Shown: piece by piece, positions 18,241-27,911 of the stretch
How positions within the stretch are numbered: position 1 is the first letter of the stretch
Layout: the number at the start of each line of letters is the position of its first letter
DNA from: an uncultured beta proteobacterium
GTDB lineage: Bacteria > Pseudomonadota > Gammaproteobacteria > Burkholderiales > Rhodocyclaceae
Assembly: GCA_903908065.1 (NCBI GenBank)
Contig: CAIVQO010000098.1
Span: 1 to 64,000 of the forward strand
Direction: 5' to 3'
Length of the DNA stretch: 64,000 nucleotides
The notes under the pieces: generated by a model
Told to the model about the DNA's origin: nothing
Database searches by the model: none
The model's input: the letters and a program-made list of their open reading frames with translations, nothing else
Position numbers and translations under genes: made by a program

Positions 18241-19159
18241 AGAGCCAGTCGCGCGGTGGCAGGAAGTCGGTGTAAAGCCTGGCCTCGGCGCTGTCTGCCT
18301 CCGGCTGCCAGTCGTAACGCCATTTGACGATGGGCGGCAGCGACATCAGGATCGACTCGGTACGACCGCCGGATTGCAGGCCGAACAGTGTGCCCCGGTC
18401 CCAGACCAGGTTGAATTCGACATAGCGGCCGCGGCGGTAGGCCTGGAAGTCGCGTTCGCGTTCGCCGTAGGGCATGTCACGACGGCGCGCGATGATCGGC
18501 AGGTAGGCGGCGGTGAAACTGTTGCCGACTGCTTGCGTGAGCGCAAAGCAGCGCTGAAACGCGGTTTCACCGCCCTGGCCGGCCTCGTTCAAGTCGTCGA
18601 AGAACACGCCGCCGACGCCGCGCGCTTCCTTGCGATGCTTGAGGTAGAAGTAGTCGTCACACCATTTCTTGTAGCGTGCGTGGACCTCGGCGCCAAAGGG
18701 CGCGAGGGTATCGCGGCAGCAGCGGTGGAAATGCCGGGCATCTTCCTCGAAGCCGTAGTAGGGCGTCAGGTCCATGCCGCCGCCGAACCACCAGATCGGC
18801 TGCCCTGCTTCGGCGGTGGGCAGGGCGACGAAGAAGCGCACGTTCATGTGCGCGGTGGGGCAGTACGGATTGCGCGGGTGCAGCACCAGCGAAACGCCCA
18901 TCGCTTCCCAGCGCCGGCCGGCGAGTTCGGGCCGGTGGGCGGTGGCCGAGGCCGGCATTTGCTCACCCATGACATGTGAGAAATTAACGCCGCCGCGCTC
19001 GAACAGTTTGCCTTCCTCGATCAGGCGGGAGATTCCGCCGCCGCCTTGCGGGCGATCCCAGGCGTCGCGCAGGAAGGGGCTGCCGTCGGCGGCTTCCAAT
19101 TCGCCGACGATGCGATCCTGCAGGCCGGTGAAGTAGTCCCGGATCGGGGCTATGTCCAT
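18239..19159 (-). CDS. hemF: Oxygen-dependent coproporphyrinogen-III oxidase
   Basis: A 306-residue cytosolic enzyme that uses O2 to convert coproporphyrinogen III to protoporphyrinogen IX. Conserved stretches include [50 protein letters not shown] and [11 protein letters not shown]. The protein has the standard length. The start ATG shares one base with the purE stop (TGATG at 19157-19161), so translation is coupled. An O2-requiring enzyme suggests aerobic or microaerobic heme synthesis. Confidence 0.96.
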   Translation of the reverse strand: MDIAPIRDYFTGLQDRIVGELEAADGSPFLRDAWDRPQGGGGISRLIEEGKLFERGGVNFSHVMGEQMPASATAHRPELAGRRWEAMGVSLVLHPRNPYCPTAHMNVRFFVALPTAEAGQPIWWFGGGMDLTPYYGFEEDARHFHRCCRDTLAPFGAEVHARYKKWCDDYFYLKHRKEARGVGGVFFDDLNEAGQGGETAFQRCFALTQAVGNSFTAAYLPIIARRRDMPYGERERDFQAYRRGRYVEFNLVWDRGTLFGLQSGGRTESILMSLPPIVKWRYDWQPEADSAEARLYTDFLPPRDWL

Positions 19160-19664
19160 CAGGCGTCTTTGGGATCCGGCAGCTTCATCGCCATCACCTT
19201 CTCGCTCTGGCGGCTGCGGAATTGTTCCAGCTTGAGCGTGAGGGCGCGGCCATAGTCGTCGTTCGCGGTAGCGATGATGGCGATCGCCGTCAGCGCGGCA
19301 TTTGCGGCGCCGGCCTCGCCGATGGCGAAGGTGGCGACCGGCACGCCCTTGGGCATCTGCACGATGGAGAGCAGGGAATCGAGGCCGTTGAGGTGCTTCG
19401 AGGGCACGGGCACGCCGAGCACCGGGACGATGGTCTTCGAGGCCAGCATGCCGGGCAGGTGGGCGGCACCGCCGGCGCCGGCGATGATGGCGCGCAGGTC
19501 GCGCTCCTGGGCAGCGGCGGCGTAGTCGAACAACAGGTCCGGCGTGCGGTGGGCGGAGACCACGCGCGCCTCGTAGGGCACGCCGAATTCCTTGAGCATG
19601 GCGGCGGCGGCCTGCATCACCGGCCAGTCCGAATCCGAGCCCATGACGATGCCGACCAGTGGTT

Positions 19665-19668
<4 letters not shown>
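19159..19668 (-). CDS. purE: N5-carboxyaminoimidazole ribonucleotide mutase PurE
   Basis: A 169-residue class I PurE that moves the carboxyl group of N5-CAIR to make CAIR in purine synthesis. The signature [10 protein letters not shown] opens the protein, and SAHRTPD and [11 protein letters not shown] follow. ATG at 19668 has GAGAGG eight bases upstream and overlaps the folD stop (ATGA); a GTG at 19677 is the alternative. No purK is nearby, so the pair is split in this genome or purK lies elsewhere. Confidence 0.96.
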
Positions 19669-20516
<848 letters not shown>

Positions 20517-20533
20517 GAATGGGCTCGTGATTG

Positions 20534-21154
20534 TTAGGCCGGCGTGGCGGCAAGTTGTTTTGCCACGGCATCGCGGCCGGCGGCGAAGGCCTGGCGGTTG
20601 GCCTCGACCACCTTCTCGCCCTTGCGCGCGAAGCGCTTGTCGATGCAGGCCATCAGCACGTCGGGCGAGAACGGCAGGTAATCGGCGATGGCGCCCAGCA
20701 TCACGGTGTTGCCGAGGCGGATTTCGCCGAGGTCGCGGGCGATGCTCATGGCGTCGAAGGCCACGACTTTGTGTCCCGCGTCGCGCATCTTTCCGGTGGG
20801 ATCGTCCGGGTAGTCGAACAGGCCGAGCTCGACCACCGGCGGCACCAGGCGCGCGGTATTCACCAGGGCCAGGCCGTCGGGCCGCAAGTAGTGCGACCAG
20901 CGTAGGGCCTCCGCGCCCTCGAATCCGAGCAGCACCTGCACCGTGCCCGGCTCGATTTGCGGCGACAGCACCTTGCGCCCGAAGCGCAGGTGCGAGGTGA
21001 CCACTCCACCGCGCTGGGCCATGCCGGCGACTTCGGTTTTCTTGACGTCGTGTCCTTGGGCGATGGCCGCCTCGGCGAGGATCTCGGTCGCCGTCATGAC
21101 GCCCTGGCCGCCGATGCCGCAAACCAGGATGTTGGTGATGTCGTTCGCACTCAT
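20534..21154 (-). CDS. iorB: Indolepyruvate ferredoxin oxidoreductase, beta subunit
   Basis: A 206-residue gamma-domain subunit of a 2-oxoacid:ferredoxin oxidoreductase. The N-terminal [18 protein letters not shown] motif is typical of this domain. With IorA it would oxidise aryl-pyruvates (indole-, phenyl- or hydroxyphenylpyruvate) to the aryl-acetyl-CoA and reduce ferredoxin. The start overlaps the iorA stop by four bases. Downstream genes folD, purE, hemF and nudC follow with little or no gap. Confidence 0.93.
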   Translation of the reverse strand: MSANDITNILVCGIGGQGVMTATEILAEAAIAQGHDVKKTEVAGMAQRGGVVTSHLRFGRKVLSPQIEPGTVQVLLGFEGAEALRWSHYLRPDGLALVNTARLVPPVVELGLFDYPDDPTGKMRDAGHKVVAFDAMSIARDLGEIRLGNTVMLGAIADYLPFSPDVLMACIDKRFARKGEKVVEANRQAFAAGRDAVAKQLAATPA

Positions 21155-23031
21155 GAGCTGCTCGTGGTCTTGACGATGTGGATCGGGATGTCGCGGCGCG
21201 AGACGTGCTGGATTGCATCCGGCGCACAGGGCTGGACGCAGAGGCCGCAGCCGGTACAGGCCTGGCTGTCGATCTCAACGAAGGCCAGTTCGACTTCCTT
21301 GCCGGACGGCTTGACCACCTTGTCGCGCTTGGTGACGTGGATCGCCGGGCAGCCGACTTCGACGCAGTTGCCACAGCCGGTGCACTTGTCTTCCTCGACC
21401 AGGTAAGGGCGGGTCGGCTTGAATTCATCGATCAGCACGCAGGGGCGGCGGGCGATGATCACCGATGGCCCCTCGATCTTGATTTCCTCGCGCACCGTCT
21501 TGAACAGCACCGGTAGCTCGTAGGGGTCAACTACCTTGATACGCTCGTTGGGCACGCCCAGCGCCTCGACGATCTTGAACAGGTCGACCTTGGGTGCTTC
21601 CTTGCCGTGGATGTCCTTGCCCGAGGCCGGCGTCGCCTGGCCGCCGGTCATACCGGTGGTGTGGTTGTCGAGCAGCAGCACCGTGACATTGCCATGGTTG
21701 TAGGTGATGTCGAGCAGGCCCTGCATGCCCATGTGCATGAAGGTCGAGTCGCCGATCACGGCCAGGATGCGCTTGTTCTTGTCGACCGCGCCGCGTCCCT
21801 TGTCGATGCCCAGCGCCACGCCCATGGTGGCGCCCATGCAGATGGTGGTGTCGAGCGCGTTCCATGGGTGGCCGGCACCCAGGGTGTAGCAGCCGATGTC
21901 GCCAGAGATGATCAGGTTCTTGATCTGCGACAGCGTGTAGTACATGCCCATGTGCGGGCAGGACGCACACAGCGTCGGCGGCCGCGGGAAGAGCTTGGGC
22001 GGCGCGGCGGCCGGCGCCGGCGGCGGTACCGGCTTGCCCAGCAGGCGGTCGATCGCCGGCGTCAGCACCTGTGGCGAGAGTTCGCCCAGGCTGGGCAGGA
22101 AGTCCTTGCCGTGGCAGGCGATGCCGGCGGCCTTGAGTTCGGTTTCGAGGATCTTTTCGGTCTCCTCGACCACCACCAGCTTGTCGCACATCGAAGCGAG
22201 CTCGCGCAGCTTCTGGGGCGGCCAGGGGTAAGAGAGGCCGAGCTTCAGCACCGGCGCATCGGGGAAGGCTTCCCGGACATGCATGTAGGCCGGGCCCGAG
22301 GTGACGAAGCCGACGCTGCGGTCGCTGCCGGCTTCCAGCACGTTGAGCGGCGTGGTTTCGGCAACTTCGCGCAGCGTCTCGTCGCGCTGGAACAGGGCGG
22401 GGATGCGCACCTTGGCGTGCGCCGGCACCATCACCCAGCGCTGCGGATTCTTCACAAAGCCGGCCGGCTCGTGCGCCTCGCGCTCGCCGACGGTGACCAG
22501 GCCCTTGACGTGGCAGATGCGCGTAGTCAGGCGCAGCAGCACGGGGGTTTCGTATTTCTCCGAGAGTTCGAACGCGTGCTTCGCCATCTCGTAGGCTTCC
22601 TGCGAGTCAGCCGGCTCCAGCACCGGGATGTGGGCGAAGCGGCCCCAAAAGCGCGAGTCCTGCTCGTTCTGCGAGGAGGACATGCCGACGTCGTCGGCCA
22701 CCGCGATCACCAGGCCGCCATAGGCGCCGGTGATGGTCATGGTCATCAGGCAGTCGCTGGCGACGTTGAGACCGACGTGCTTCATGGCGCAGAAGGCCCG
22801 CGCGCCGGTCATCGAGGCGCCAAGGGCGACTTCCATCGAGACCTTTTCGTTCACCGACCATTCGGCGTGCAGGTCGGGGAAGCGCGACAGGGTTTCCAGG
22901 ATCTCGGTTGCCGGCGTGCCGGGGTAGGCGGCAGCGACGCGGGTACCGGCTTCCCAGACACCGCGCGCGACAGCCTCGTTGCCGGAAAGGAGGAGCCGCT
23001 GGGCGGCAGGATTGGGCATGACAGCGGCCAT
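21151..23031 (-). CDS. iorA: Indolepyruvate ferredoxin oxidoreductase, alpha subunit
   Basis: A 626-residue thiamine-diphosphate enzyme subunit. The N-terminal pyrimidine-binding half starts with [16 protein letters not shown]. The TPP-binding half has GDIGCYTLG and the [13 protein letters not shown] stretch. The C terminus carries two [4Fe-4S] ferredoxin motifs, [12 protein letters not shown] and [11 protein letters not shown]. The domain order and length are those of IorA. ATG at 23031 follows GGAG. In Azoarcus-type bacteria such enzymes serve phenylalanine and tryptophan breakdown. It is the first gene of a six-gene minus-strand run. Confidence 0.94.
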   Translation of the reverse strand: MAAVMPNPAAQRLLLSGNEAVARGVWEAGTRVAAAYPGTPATEILETLSRFPDLHAEWSVNEKVSMEVALGASMTGARAFCAMKHVGLNVASDCLMTMTITGAYGGLVIAVADDVGMSSSQNEQDSRFWGRFAHIPVLEPADSQEAYEMAKHAFELSEKYETPVLLRLTTRICHVKGLVTVGEREAHEPAGFVKNPQRWVMVPAHAKVRIPALFQRDETLREVAETTPLNVLEAGSDRSVGFVTSGPAYMHVREAFPDAPVLKLGLSYPWPPQKLRELASMCDKLVVVEETEKILETELKAAGIACHGKDFLPSLGELSPQVLTPAIDRLLGKPVPPPAPAAAPPKLFPRPPTLCASCPHMGMYYTLSQIKNLIISGDIGCYTLGAGHPWNALDTTICMGATMGVALGIDKGRGAVDKNKRILAVIGDSTFMHMGMQGLLDITYNHGNVTVLLLDNHTTGMTGGQATPASGKDIHGKEAPKVDLFKIVEALGVPNERIKVVDPYELPVLFKTVREEIKIEGPSVIIARRPCVLIDEFKPTRPYLVEEDKCTGCGNCVEVGCPAIHVTKRDKVVKPSGKEVELAFVEIDSQACTGCGLCVQPCAPDAIQHVSRRDIPIHIVKTTSSS

Positions 23032-23134
23032 AAATACTCCAGAGAAAAAAGTGACCTGTGCGGGGATGCCCCCTGCACAGGCCATCGCAACGAATTATCC
23101 GGATTTGCAGCAGGGACGTCCATAGCGGTGGGGG

Positions 23135-23187
23135 TTTACAGGCGTTTAAGGATTTGCTTATAATCCGACAAAATTACTCAAGTAATT
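23135..23187 (+). promoter_or_regulatory. tusE promoter with a perfect palindrome at the start site
   Basis: TTTACA (23135-23140), an 18-bp spacer, and a consensus TATAAT (23159-23164) lie upstream of tusE. A perfect inverted repeat AATTACT-CA-AGTAATT follows at 23172-23187, right over the expected transcription start. That is a classic repressor position. The regulator is unknown. Confidence 0.7.
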
Positions 23188-23224
23188 GCTTGCGCTCTCA
23201 CCTCAACCCCAACGGAGAATCCAC

Positions 23225-23554
23225 ATGATCAACGTCAATGGCCGCGAGATCGAAACCGATGCTGAAGGCTACCTGCAGACCCTGGACGACTGGAGCGAGG
23301 ACGTCGCCAGCTTCCTCGCCGAGCGCGACGAACTGACGCTCGGCGACGAGCACTGGCAGGTATTGCGCTGGATTCGCGAGTACTACTCGGAATACGGCAC
23401 CGCACCCAACCTGCGCGTCATGTCGAAGACCATCGGCGAATCGCTGGGCGAACAATTCGCCGACAAGAAGTACCTGTTCGACCTATTCCCCTACGGCCCG
23501 GCCAAGCAGGCCGCGCGTTACGCGGGCATGCCCAAGCCGACCGGCTGCGTCTGA
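23225..23554 (+). CDS. tusE: TusE/DsrC-family sulfur carrier protein
   Basis: A 109-residue cytosolic sulfur carrier. The C terminus GMPKPTGCV carries the conserved penultimate cysteine. The second cysteine of true DsrC, 11 residues earlier, is replaced by alanine (QAARYAG). That pattern fits TusE, which passes sulfur in tRNA 2-thiouridine synthesis, or a DsrC-like paralogue, rather than the DsrC of dissimilatory sulfite reductase. No dsr or tus genes are adjacent. Confidence 0.9.
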   Translation: MINVNGREIETDAEGYLQTLDDWSEDVASFLAERDELTLGDEHWQVLRWIREYYSEYGTAPNLRVMSKTIGESLGEQFADKKYLFDLFPYGPAKQAARYAGMPKPTGCV

Positions 23555-23589
23555 GCGGTTTTAACCGCGCCGGTCCGAAAGTCGGCGCG
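23555..23589 (+). terminator. Paired hairpins after tusE
   Basis: GCGGTT-TT-AACCGC (23555-23568) begins right after the stop codon. CGCGCCG (23566-23572) and CGGCGCG (23583-23589) can form a second stem that overlaps the first. The second arm is a partial copy of the repeat family (AAAGTCGGCGCG at 23578-23589). No T tract follows, so termination efficiency is uncertain. Confidence 0.5.
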
Positions 23590-23626
23590 GGTGACACAGC
23601 GAGCCGTGCCGGCTAGGATTGCGCCC

Positions 23627-24631
23627 ATGCGCATCGCTGACATCCGATCCCGCCTTGCCGCTGCCGGTGCCCGGCCGGTCCATGCCGAACGCATCCTGCG
23701 CGCGTGGACGCAAGGCCACCCGCTTGATCATGGGCCGGTGGCGCCCGAACAGTTCCTGCCGGCGTCGCTGCGCGCCGACTTGCCCGTGCTGGCAGCGGAA
23801 CTCGATGGCCTGGTGCGCCTGCGCAGCGAGCACTCGGCAGAGGATGGCTCGTCCCGCCTCTTGCTCGAACTCGCCGACGCGCAAATGGTGGAAAGCGTGC
23901 TGCTGCCGCGCGATGGCGTGTGCGTCTCGACCCAGGTTGGCTGCGCGGTCGGCTGCCGCTTCTGCATGACCGGGCGCAGCGGCCTGCTGCGCCAGGTCGG
24001 CAGCGCCGAGATCGTTGCCCAGGTAGTGCTGGCGCGGCGCCGACGCAAGGTGGCCAAGGTGGTATTCATGGGCATGGGCGAACCTGCGCACAACCTGGAC
24101 AACGTGTTGGATGCCATCGAACTGCTCGGCACTGCCGGCGGCATCGGCCACAAGAACCTGGTGTTTTCCACGGTCGGCGACCGCCGCGTGTTCGAACGCC
24201 TGCCACAGGCTGGCGTGAAGCCGGCCCTGGCACTATCGCTGCACACGACACGCGCCGAGCTGCGCGCGCAGCTGCTGCCCAAGGCGCAGGCCATCGCGCC
24301 GGAGGAACTCGTGGCACTCGCCGATGCCTATTCGCAGGCCACTGGCTACCCGGTGCAATACCAATGGACCCTGCTGGCAGGCGTCAACGATACGGACGAT
24401 GAACTCGACTCCATCGTGCGCCTGCTCAAGGGCAAGTATGCGGTGATGAACTTCATCCCCTTCAACGAAGTCGAGGGCGAGGGCTATCGTCGTCCTTCGC
24501 GCGAACGCTGCGAGGCCATGACCCTGCACCTGTACCGCCACGGCATCCTGGCCAAGCTGCGCCAATCCGCGGGGCAGGACGTGGCAGGCGGTTGCGGGCA
24601 GTTGCGGGCACGCAGCCTGGCGTCGGCCTAG
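23627..24631 (+). CDS. RlmN/Cfr-family radical SAM RNA methyltransferase
   Basis: A 334-residue radical SAM enzyme. The cluster motif GCAVGCRFC (CxxxCxxC) is characteristic of RlmN, which methylates C2 of A2503 in 23S rRNA and of A37 in some tRNAs. GMGEPAHN, STVG and LALSLH follow as in RlmN, and a C-terminal cysteine (AGGCGQLR) matches the mechanism's methyl-carrying Cys. It is 30 to 50 residues shorter than usual RlmN and lacks the normal ndk/pilF neighbours, so it may be a second paralogue. ATG at 23627 is preferred over an upstream start. Confidence 0.82.
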   Translation: MRIADIRSRLAAAGARPVHAERILRAWTQGHPLDHGPVAPEQFLPASLRADLPVLAAELDGLVRLRSEHSAEDGSSRLLLELADAQMVESVLLPRDGVCVSTQVGCAVGCRFCMTGRSGLLRQVGSAEIVAQVVLARRRRKVAKVVFMGMGEPAHNLDNVLDAIELLGTAGGIGHKNLVFSTVGDRRVFERLPQAGVKPALALSLHTTRAELRAQLLPKAQAIAPEELVALADAYSQATGYPVQYQWTLLAGVNDTDDELDSIVRLLKGKYAVMNFIPFNEVEGEGYRRPSRERCEAMTLHLYRHGILAKLRQSAGQDVAGGCGQLRARSLASA

Positions 24632-24640
24632 GCGTCATCT

Positions 24641-25138
24641 ATGCGCAGTCTGGGCCTGCTGCTTTTGGCACTGCTGGCGGCCTGTGCTTCCTACGACGGG
24701 CGCGGCCTCAGGCCCGGAGAATCGCGTGGCGAAGACGTCATCGCGCTGATGGGCGAACCCGCGCTGCGTTGGCAGGATGCCGACGGCGCGCAGCAGTTCG
24801 CCTATCCGCGCGGTCCGGCCGGCTTCCATACCTTCATGGTGATGCTGGCGCCTGATGGCCGCCTGCGCTCGATTGAAAACGTGCTTTACCAGGTTCACCT
24901 GGCCAGGGTTCGCCCGGGCATGAGCAAGGAGCAGGTCTTGCGTACCCTCGGCCCACCCGACGAAAGGCTCAGCGCCTACTTTCCGGCACGCGACGAACTG
25001 GCCTGGGACTGGCGTTTCATCGAGGGCTTCGCGTCGCCGATGCGCATGATCGTGCTGTTCGACGCTGCGGCTGGTACCGTGCGCAGCACCATGATCCAGC
25101 CCGAGCAATCAGCCTTCGCCGATCCGCCAACACCTTGA
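24641..25138 (+). CDS. BamE/SmpA-like outer membrane lipoprotein
   Basis: A 165-residue protein with a lipoprotein signal peptide ending in LLAAC (Cys15 would be lipidated). The rest resembles the BamE/OmlA fold: a first half with GMSKEQVLRTLGPP-like sequence, which is the typical small-protein-A motif. Two such motifs seem present (ESRGEDVIALMGEP and GMSKEQVLRTLGPP). The canonical BamE sits near fur, so this is more likely a paralogue of unknown role. It starts nine bases after the RlmN-like gene and may be cotranscribed. Confidence 0.75.
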   Translation: MRSLGLLLLALLAACASYDGRGLRPGESRGEDVIALMGEPALRWQDADGAQQFAYPRGPAGFHTFMVMLAPDGRLRSIENVLYQVHLARVRPGMSKEQVLRTLGPPDERLSAYFPARDELAWDWRFIEGFASPMRMIVLFDAAAGTVRSTMIQPEQSAFADPPTP

Positions 25139-25242
25139 ACATCGCCGGTGACCCGAAGACCTGTCGCTCCACCAACGTCTCGAAGGCAATGTCCATTCAA
25201 AATCGCATTCGCATACCGCCGTCCCTCAGGCTCTGACTCTCC

Positions 25243-26868
25243 TTAGATCTCCTCCGCCACCATCTTGATCGCGCCGCAGGGGCATTCGGCGACGCAGACG
25301 CCGCAGCCCTTGCAGTAGTCGTAGTTGAACTGGAAGCGCTTGCCAGGACCGAGCTTGATCACGGCGTTGTCGGGGCAGACGCCGTAGCAGTTGTCGCACT
25401 CGAAGCAGTTTCCGCAACTCAGGCAGCGGCGCGCCTCGAACAGCGCGTTGCCTTCGTCCAGCCCGCCCTGCACCTCGTCAAAGGTGGACTGGCGGCGGAT
25501 GATGTCGAGCATGGGGCGCACGGTCTTCGGCGCGTCCATGTAGTACCAGGGATTGAGCTTTTCGAACTGGGCGACTTCGGGCTTGGGCGGCGGCGCGTAG
25601 CTTGCGCCGCGCAGCCAGGCGTCGATGTGGCGCGCGGCCTTCTTGCCGTGGCCGACGGCGACTGTAACGTTACGCTCTGCGGGCACCATGTCGCCGCCGG
25701 CGAAGATGCCAGGGTGGCCTGTCATCAGGTCCTGGCCGACCTTGACCACGCCGTCTTTCGTTACTTCGAGTCCAGGCACGCCGTTGAGCAGGCCGAGATC
25801 CACGTCCTGGCCCAGCGCCAGCACCACGGAATCGGCTTCGAGTGTTTCGAATTCGCCGGTGGGTTGCGGGAAGCCCTTGTCGTCGAGCTGCATCTTCTCG
25901 ACCGTGATCTGGTGGTCGCCGGCCTGCTTGATGGTGGACAGCCACTTGATCATGACGCCTTCCTGCAGCGCCTCCTCGATCTCGAAGTCGTGGGCCGGCG
26001 CCTTATCGCGGGTGCGGCGGTAGACGATGATGGGTTCGGCGCCCATGCGCTTGACCGTGCGGGCGACGTCGACCGCGGTGTTGCCGCCGCCATAGACCAC
26101 CACGCGGCGGCCGAGCATGGGCTTGTCCTCGCCTTCCATGCTGCGCAGGACGGAGATCGCGTCGACGATCTTGGCCGCGTCGCCGGAGGGGATCATCGCC
26201 CGCTTGCCGATGTGGGCGCCGACAGCAAGGAAGGCGGCGTCGAAACTTCCGGCCTTCATCTGCTCGAGGATGTTGTCGACCTTGCTGTTGAGCTTTACGC
26301 TGACGCCCATGTCCACGATGCGCTGCATCTCGGCGTCGAGCGCTTCGCGCGGCAGGCGGTACTTGGGAATGCCGAAGCGCATCATGCCGCCCATGAAGGG
26401 GCCGGCATCCATCACGGTGACGGCGTGGCCGAGGCGACGCAAATGGTAGGCGGCCGACATCCCCGAGGGGCCGGCGCCGACGATCAGCACCTTCTTGCCG
26501 GTCTCCATCGCCGGTGCGGCGAACTTCCAGCCGCGCTTGATCGCCTCGTCGCCGAGGAAGCGTTCGACCGAGTTGATGCCGACGGCCTCGTCGATCTTGC
26601 CGCGATTGCAGGCCGACTCGCAGGTGTGATAGCAGACGCGGCCCATGATGGCGGCGAAGGGGTTGTCGCGCGTCAGGTGCCGCCAGGCAGCCTCGTAGTC
26701 GCCGGACTCGGCGTGGAACAGCCACCCCTGGATGTCCTCGCCGGCCGGGCACTGGTTGTTGCAGGGTGGCAGGCGGTCGAGGTAGACCGGGCGCGCGGTG
26801 CGCCAGGAGCCGGTGTGGTTAGCCAGCGAGGAGCCGGGGTTCAGCGTGATGGCAAAGGGCTTGTCCAT
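25243..26868 (-). CDS. GltD-like NAD(P)H:acceptor subunit with C-terminal ferredoxin domain
   Basis: A 541-residue flavoprotein. The N-terminal cysteine-rich region (CNNQCPAGEDIQ, CYHTCESACNRG) and two dinucleotide folds (VLIVGAGPSGMSAA and VVVYGGGNTAVDVA) match the glutamate synthase small subunit family. The C terminus adds CLSCGNCFECDNC and CKGCGVCVAECPC, binding two or more [4Fe-4S] clusters. In phenylglyoxylate:NAD oxidoreductase of Azoarcus a similar subunit passes electrons from ferredoxin-like clusters to NAD. It is last in the four-gene run, 10 bases after the TPP subunit. Confidence 0.85.
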   Translation of the reverse strand: MDKPFAITLNPGSSLANHTGSWRTARPVYLDRLPPCNNQCPAGEDIQGWLFHAESGDYEAAWRHLTRDNPFAAIMGRVCYHTCESACNRGKIDEAVGINSVERFLGDEAIKRGWKFAAPAMETGKKVLIVGAGPSGMSAAYHLRRLGHAVTVMDAGPFMGGMMRFGIPKYRLPREALDAEMQRIVDMGVSVKLNSKVDNILEQMKAGSFDAAFLAVGAHIGKRAMIPSGDAAKIVDAISVLRSMEGEDKPMLGRRVVVYGGGNTAVDVARTVKRMGAEPIIVYRRTRDKAPAHDFEIEEALQEGVMIKWLSTIKQAGDHQITVEKMQLDDKGFPQPTGEFETLEADSVVLALGQDVDLGLLNGVPGLEVTKDGVVKVGQDLMTGHPGIFAGGDMVPAERNVTVAVGHGKKAARHIDAWLRGASYAPPPKPEVAQFEKLNPWYYMDAPKTVRPMLDIIRRQSTFDEVQGGLDEGNALFEARRCLSCGNCFECDNCYGVCPDNAVIKLGPGKRFQFNYDYCKGCGVCVAECPCGAIKMVAEEI

Positions 26869-26878
26869 GTCGTCGTCC

Positions 26879-27898
26879 TCACTGTCCCTGCGCGGCCAGA
26901 AGGCCGTACTTGCGGATGTTCTTGTCGGCAATGGCCTGGATGCGGGCGATGGTGGCGACTGCCGGCTGCTTGCCGAAGAGGTGGGCGTAGCGCTTCTGCG
27001 GCCGCAGGTACTCCTCCACCGGCAGCTGCCGCCGTATCGCCAGCGCCGACTTTATTTCGCCGTATTCCGCCTCGAACACCGGGAAGATTCCGGTTTCCTT
27101 GGCCAGCCGCGCCATGCGGATGGTGTCGTGCGAGGCCGTGCCCCAGCCCAGCGGGCAGGGCACCAGGATGTGGATGTAGCGTGCGCCGCGCATGCCCATG
27201 GCCTTGGTGACCTTGGCTTCGAGGTCGCGCAAGTCGGCCACCGTGGCGGTGGCGACGTAGGGAATCTCGTGCGCCATGGCGATGGCGGGGACGAACTTGC
27301 CCTGGCCGAAGGGGTTGCCCGGCTCGGGCCCGACCGGCATGGTGGTTGCCGTGCGCGCCGCCGGCGGCGTGGCGGAACTGCGCTGCACGCCGGTGTTCAT
27401 GTAGCCGCCGTTGTCGTAGCAGATGTACAGCACGTCGTCGTTGCGCTCGAACATGCCGGAGAGGCAGCCGAAGCCGATGTCGGTGGTGCCGCCGTCGCCG
27501 CCCTGGGCGACCACGCGCACGTCCTCCTTGAGTTCGCCCTTCTGCCGCTTGACCTTGATCGCGGCGGCAATGCCGGTGCCCACCGCCGCCGTGTTGCCGA
27601 ACAGCGAGTGGATCCAGGGGATCTGCCACGAGGTCTCGGGGTAGGGCGTGGAAAAGACTTCGAGGCAGCCGGTGGCGTTGGCGGCGATCAGCTGCCGGTT
27701 GGTGGCGTTCATCGCCGCGTCGATCGCATAACGCGCGCCCAGCGCCTCGCCGCAGCCCTGGCAGGCGCGGTGGCCGGAGTTGATCGAGTTGGTGCGCTGC
27801 ATGTTGGCCTGCACGCTGCGCTCCTCGGGAGCGAGCAGGCGGTTGCCCACGGTGAAGGTGCCGGTCTGGTAGAACTTGACGGTTTGTTGTGCGCTCAT
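26879..27898 (-). CDS. 2-oxoacid:acceptor oxidoreductase, TPP-binding beta subunit
   Basis: A 339-residue PorB-type subunit. It shows HRACQGCGEALGAR with cluster cysteines, the TPP motif around GDGGTTDIGFGCLSG, and YDNGGYMNTGVQRS. It would hold thiamine diphosphate and one [4Fe-4S] cluster and cleave a 2-oxoacid to acyl-CoA. The substrate could be pyruvate, a branched-chain oxoacid or phenylglyoxylate; sequence alone does not decide. A 16-base match to the repeat core lies within the gene at 27039-27054, but the protein reads normally there. Confidence 0.87.
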   Translation of the reverse strand: MSAQQTVKFYQTGTFTVGNRLLAPEERSVQANMQRTNSINSGHRACQGCGEALGARYAIDAAMNATNRQLIAANATGCLEVFSTPYPETSWQIPWIHSLFGNTAAVGTGIAAAIKVKRQKGELKEDVRVVAQGGDGGTTDIGFGCLSGMFERNDDVLYICYDNGGYMNTGVQRSSATPPAARTATTMPVGPEPGNPFGQGKFVPAIAMAHEIPYVATATVADLRDLEAKVTKAMGMRGARYIHILVPCPLGWGTASHDTIRMARLAKETGIFPVFEAEYGEIKSALAIRRQLPVEEYLRPQKRYAHLFGKQPAVATIARIQAIADKNIRKYGLLAAQGQ

Positions 27899-27911
27899 CG
27901 TCCTGTCCTTT

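Noticed and set aside
27039-27054. A 16-base match to the repeat core inside the TPP subunit gene, as a possible insertion
   Set aside because: The protein reads normally across it with no extra residues, so chance or shared codon use is as likely as insertion.
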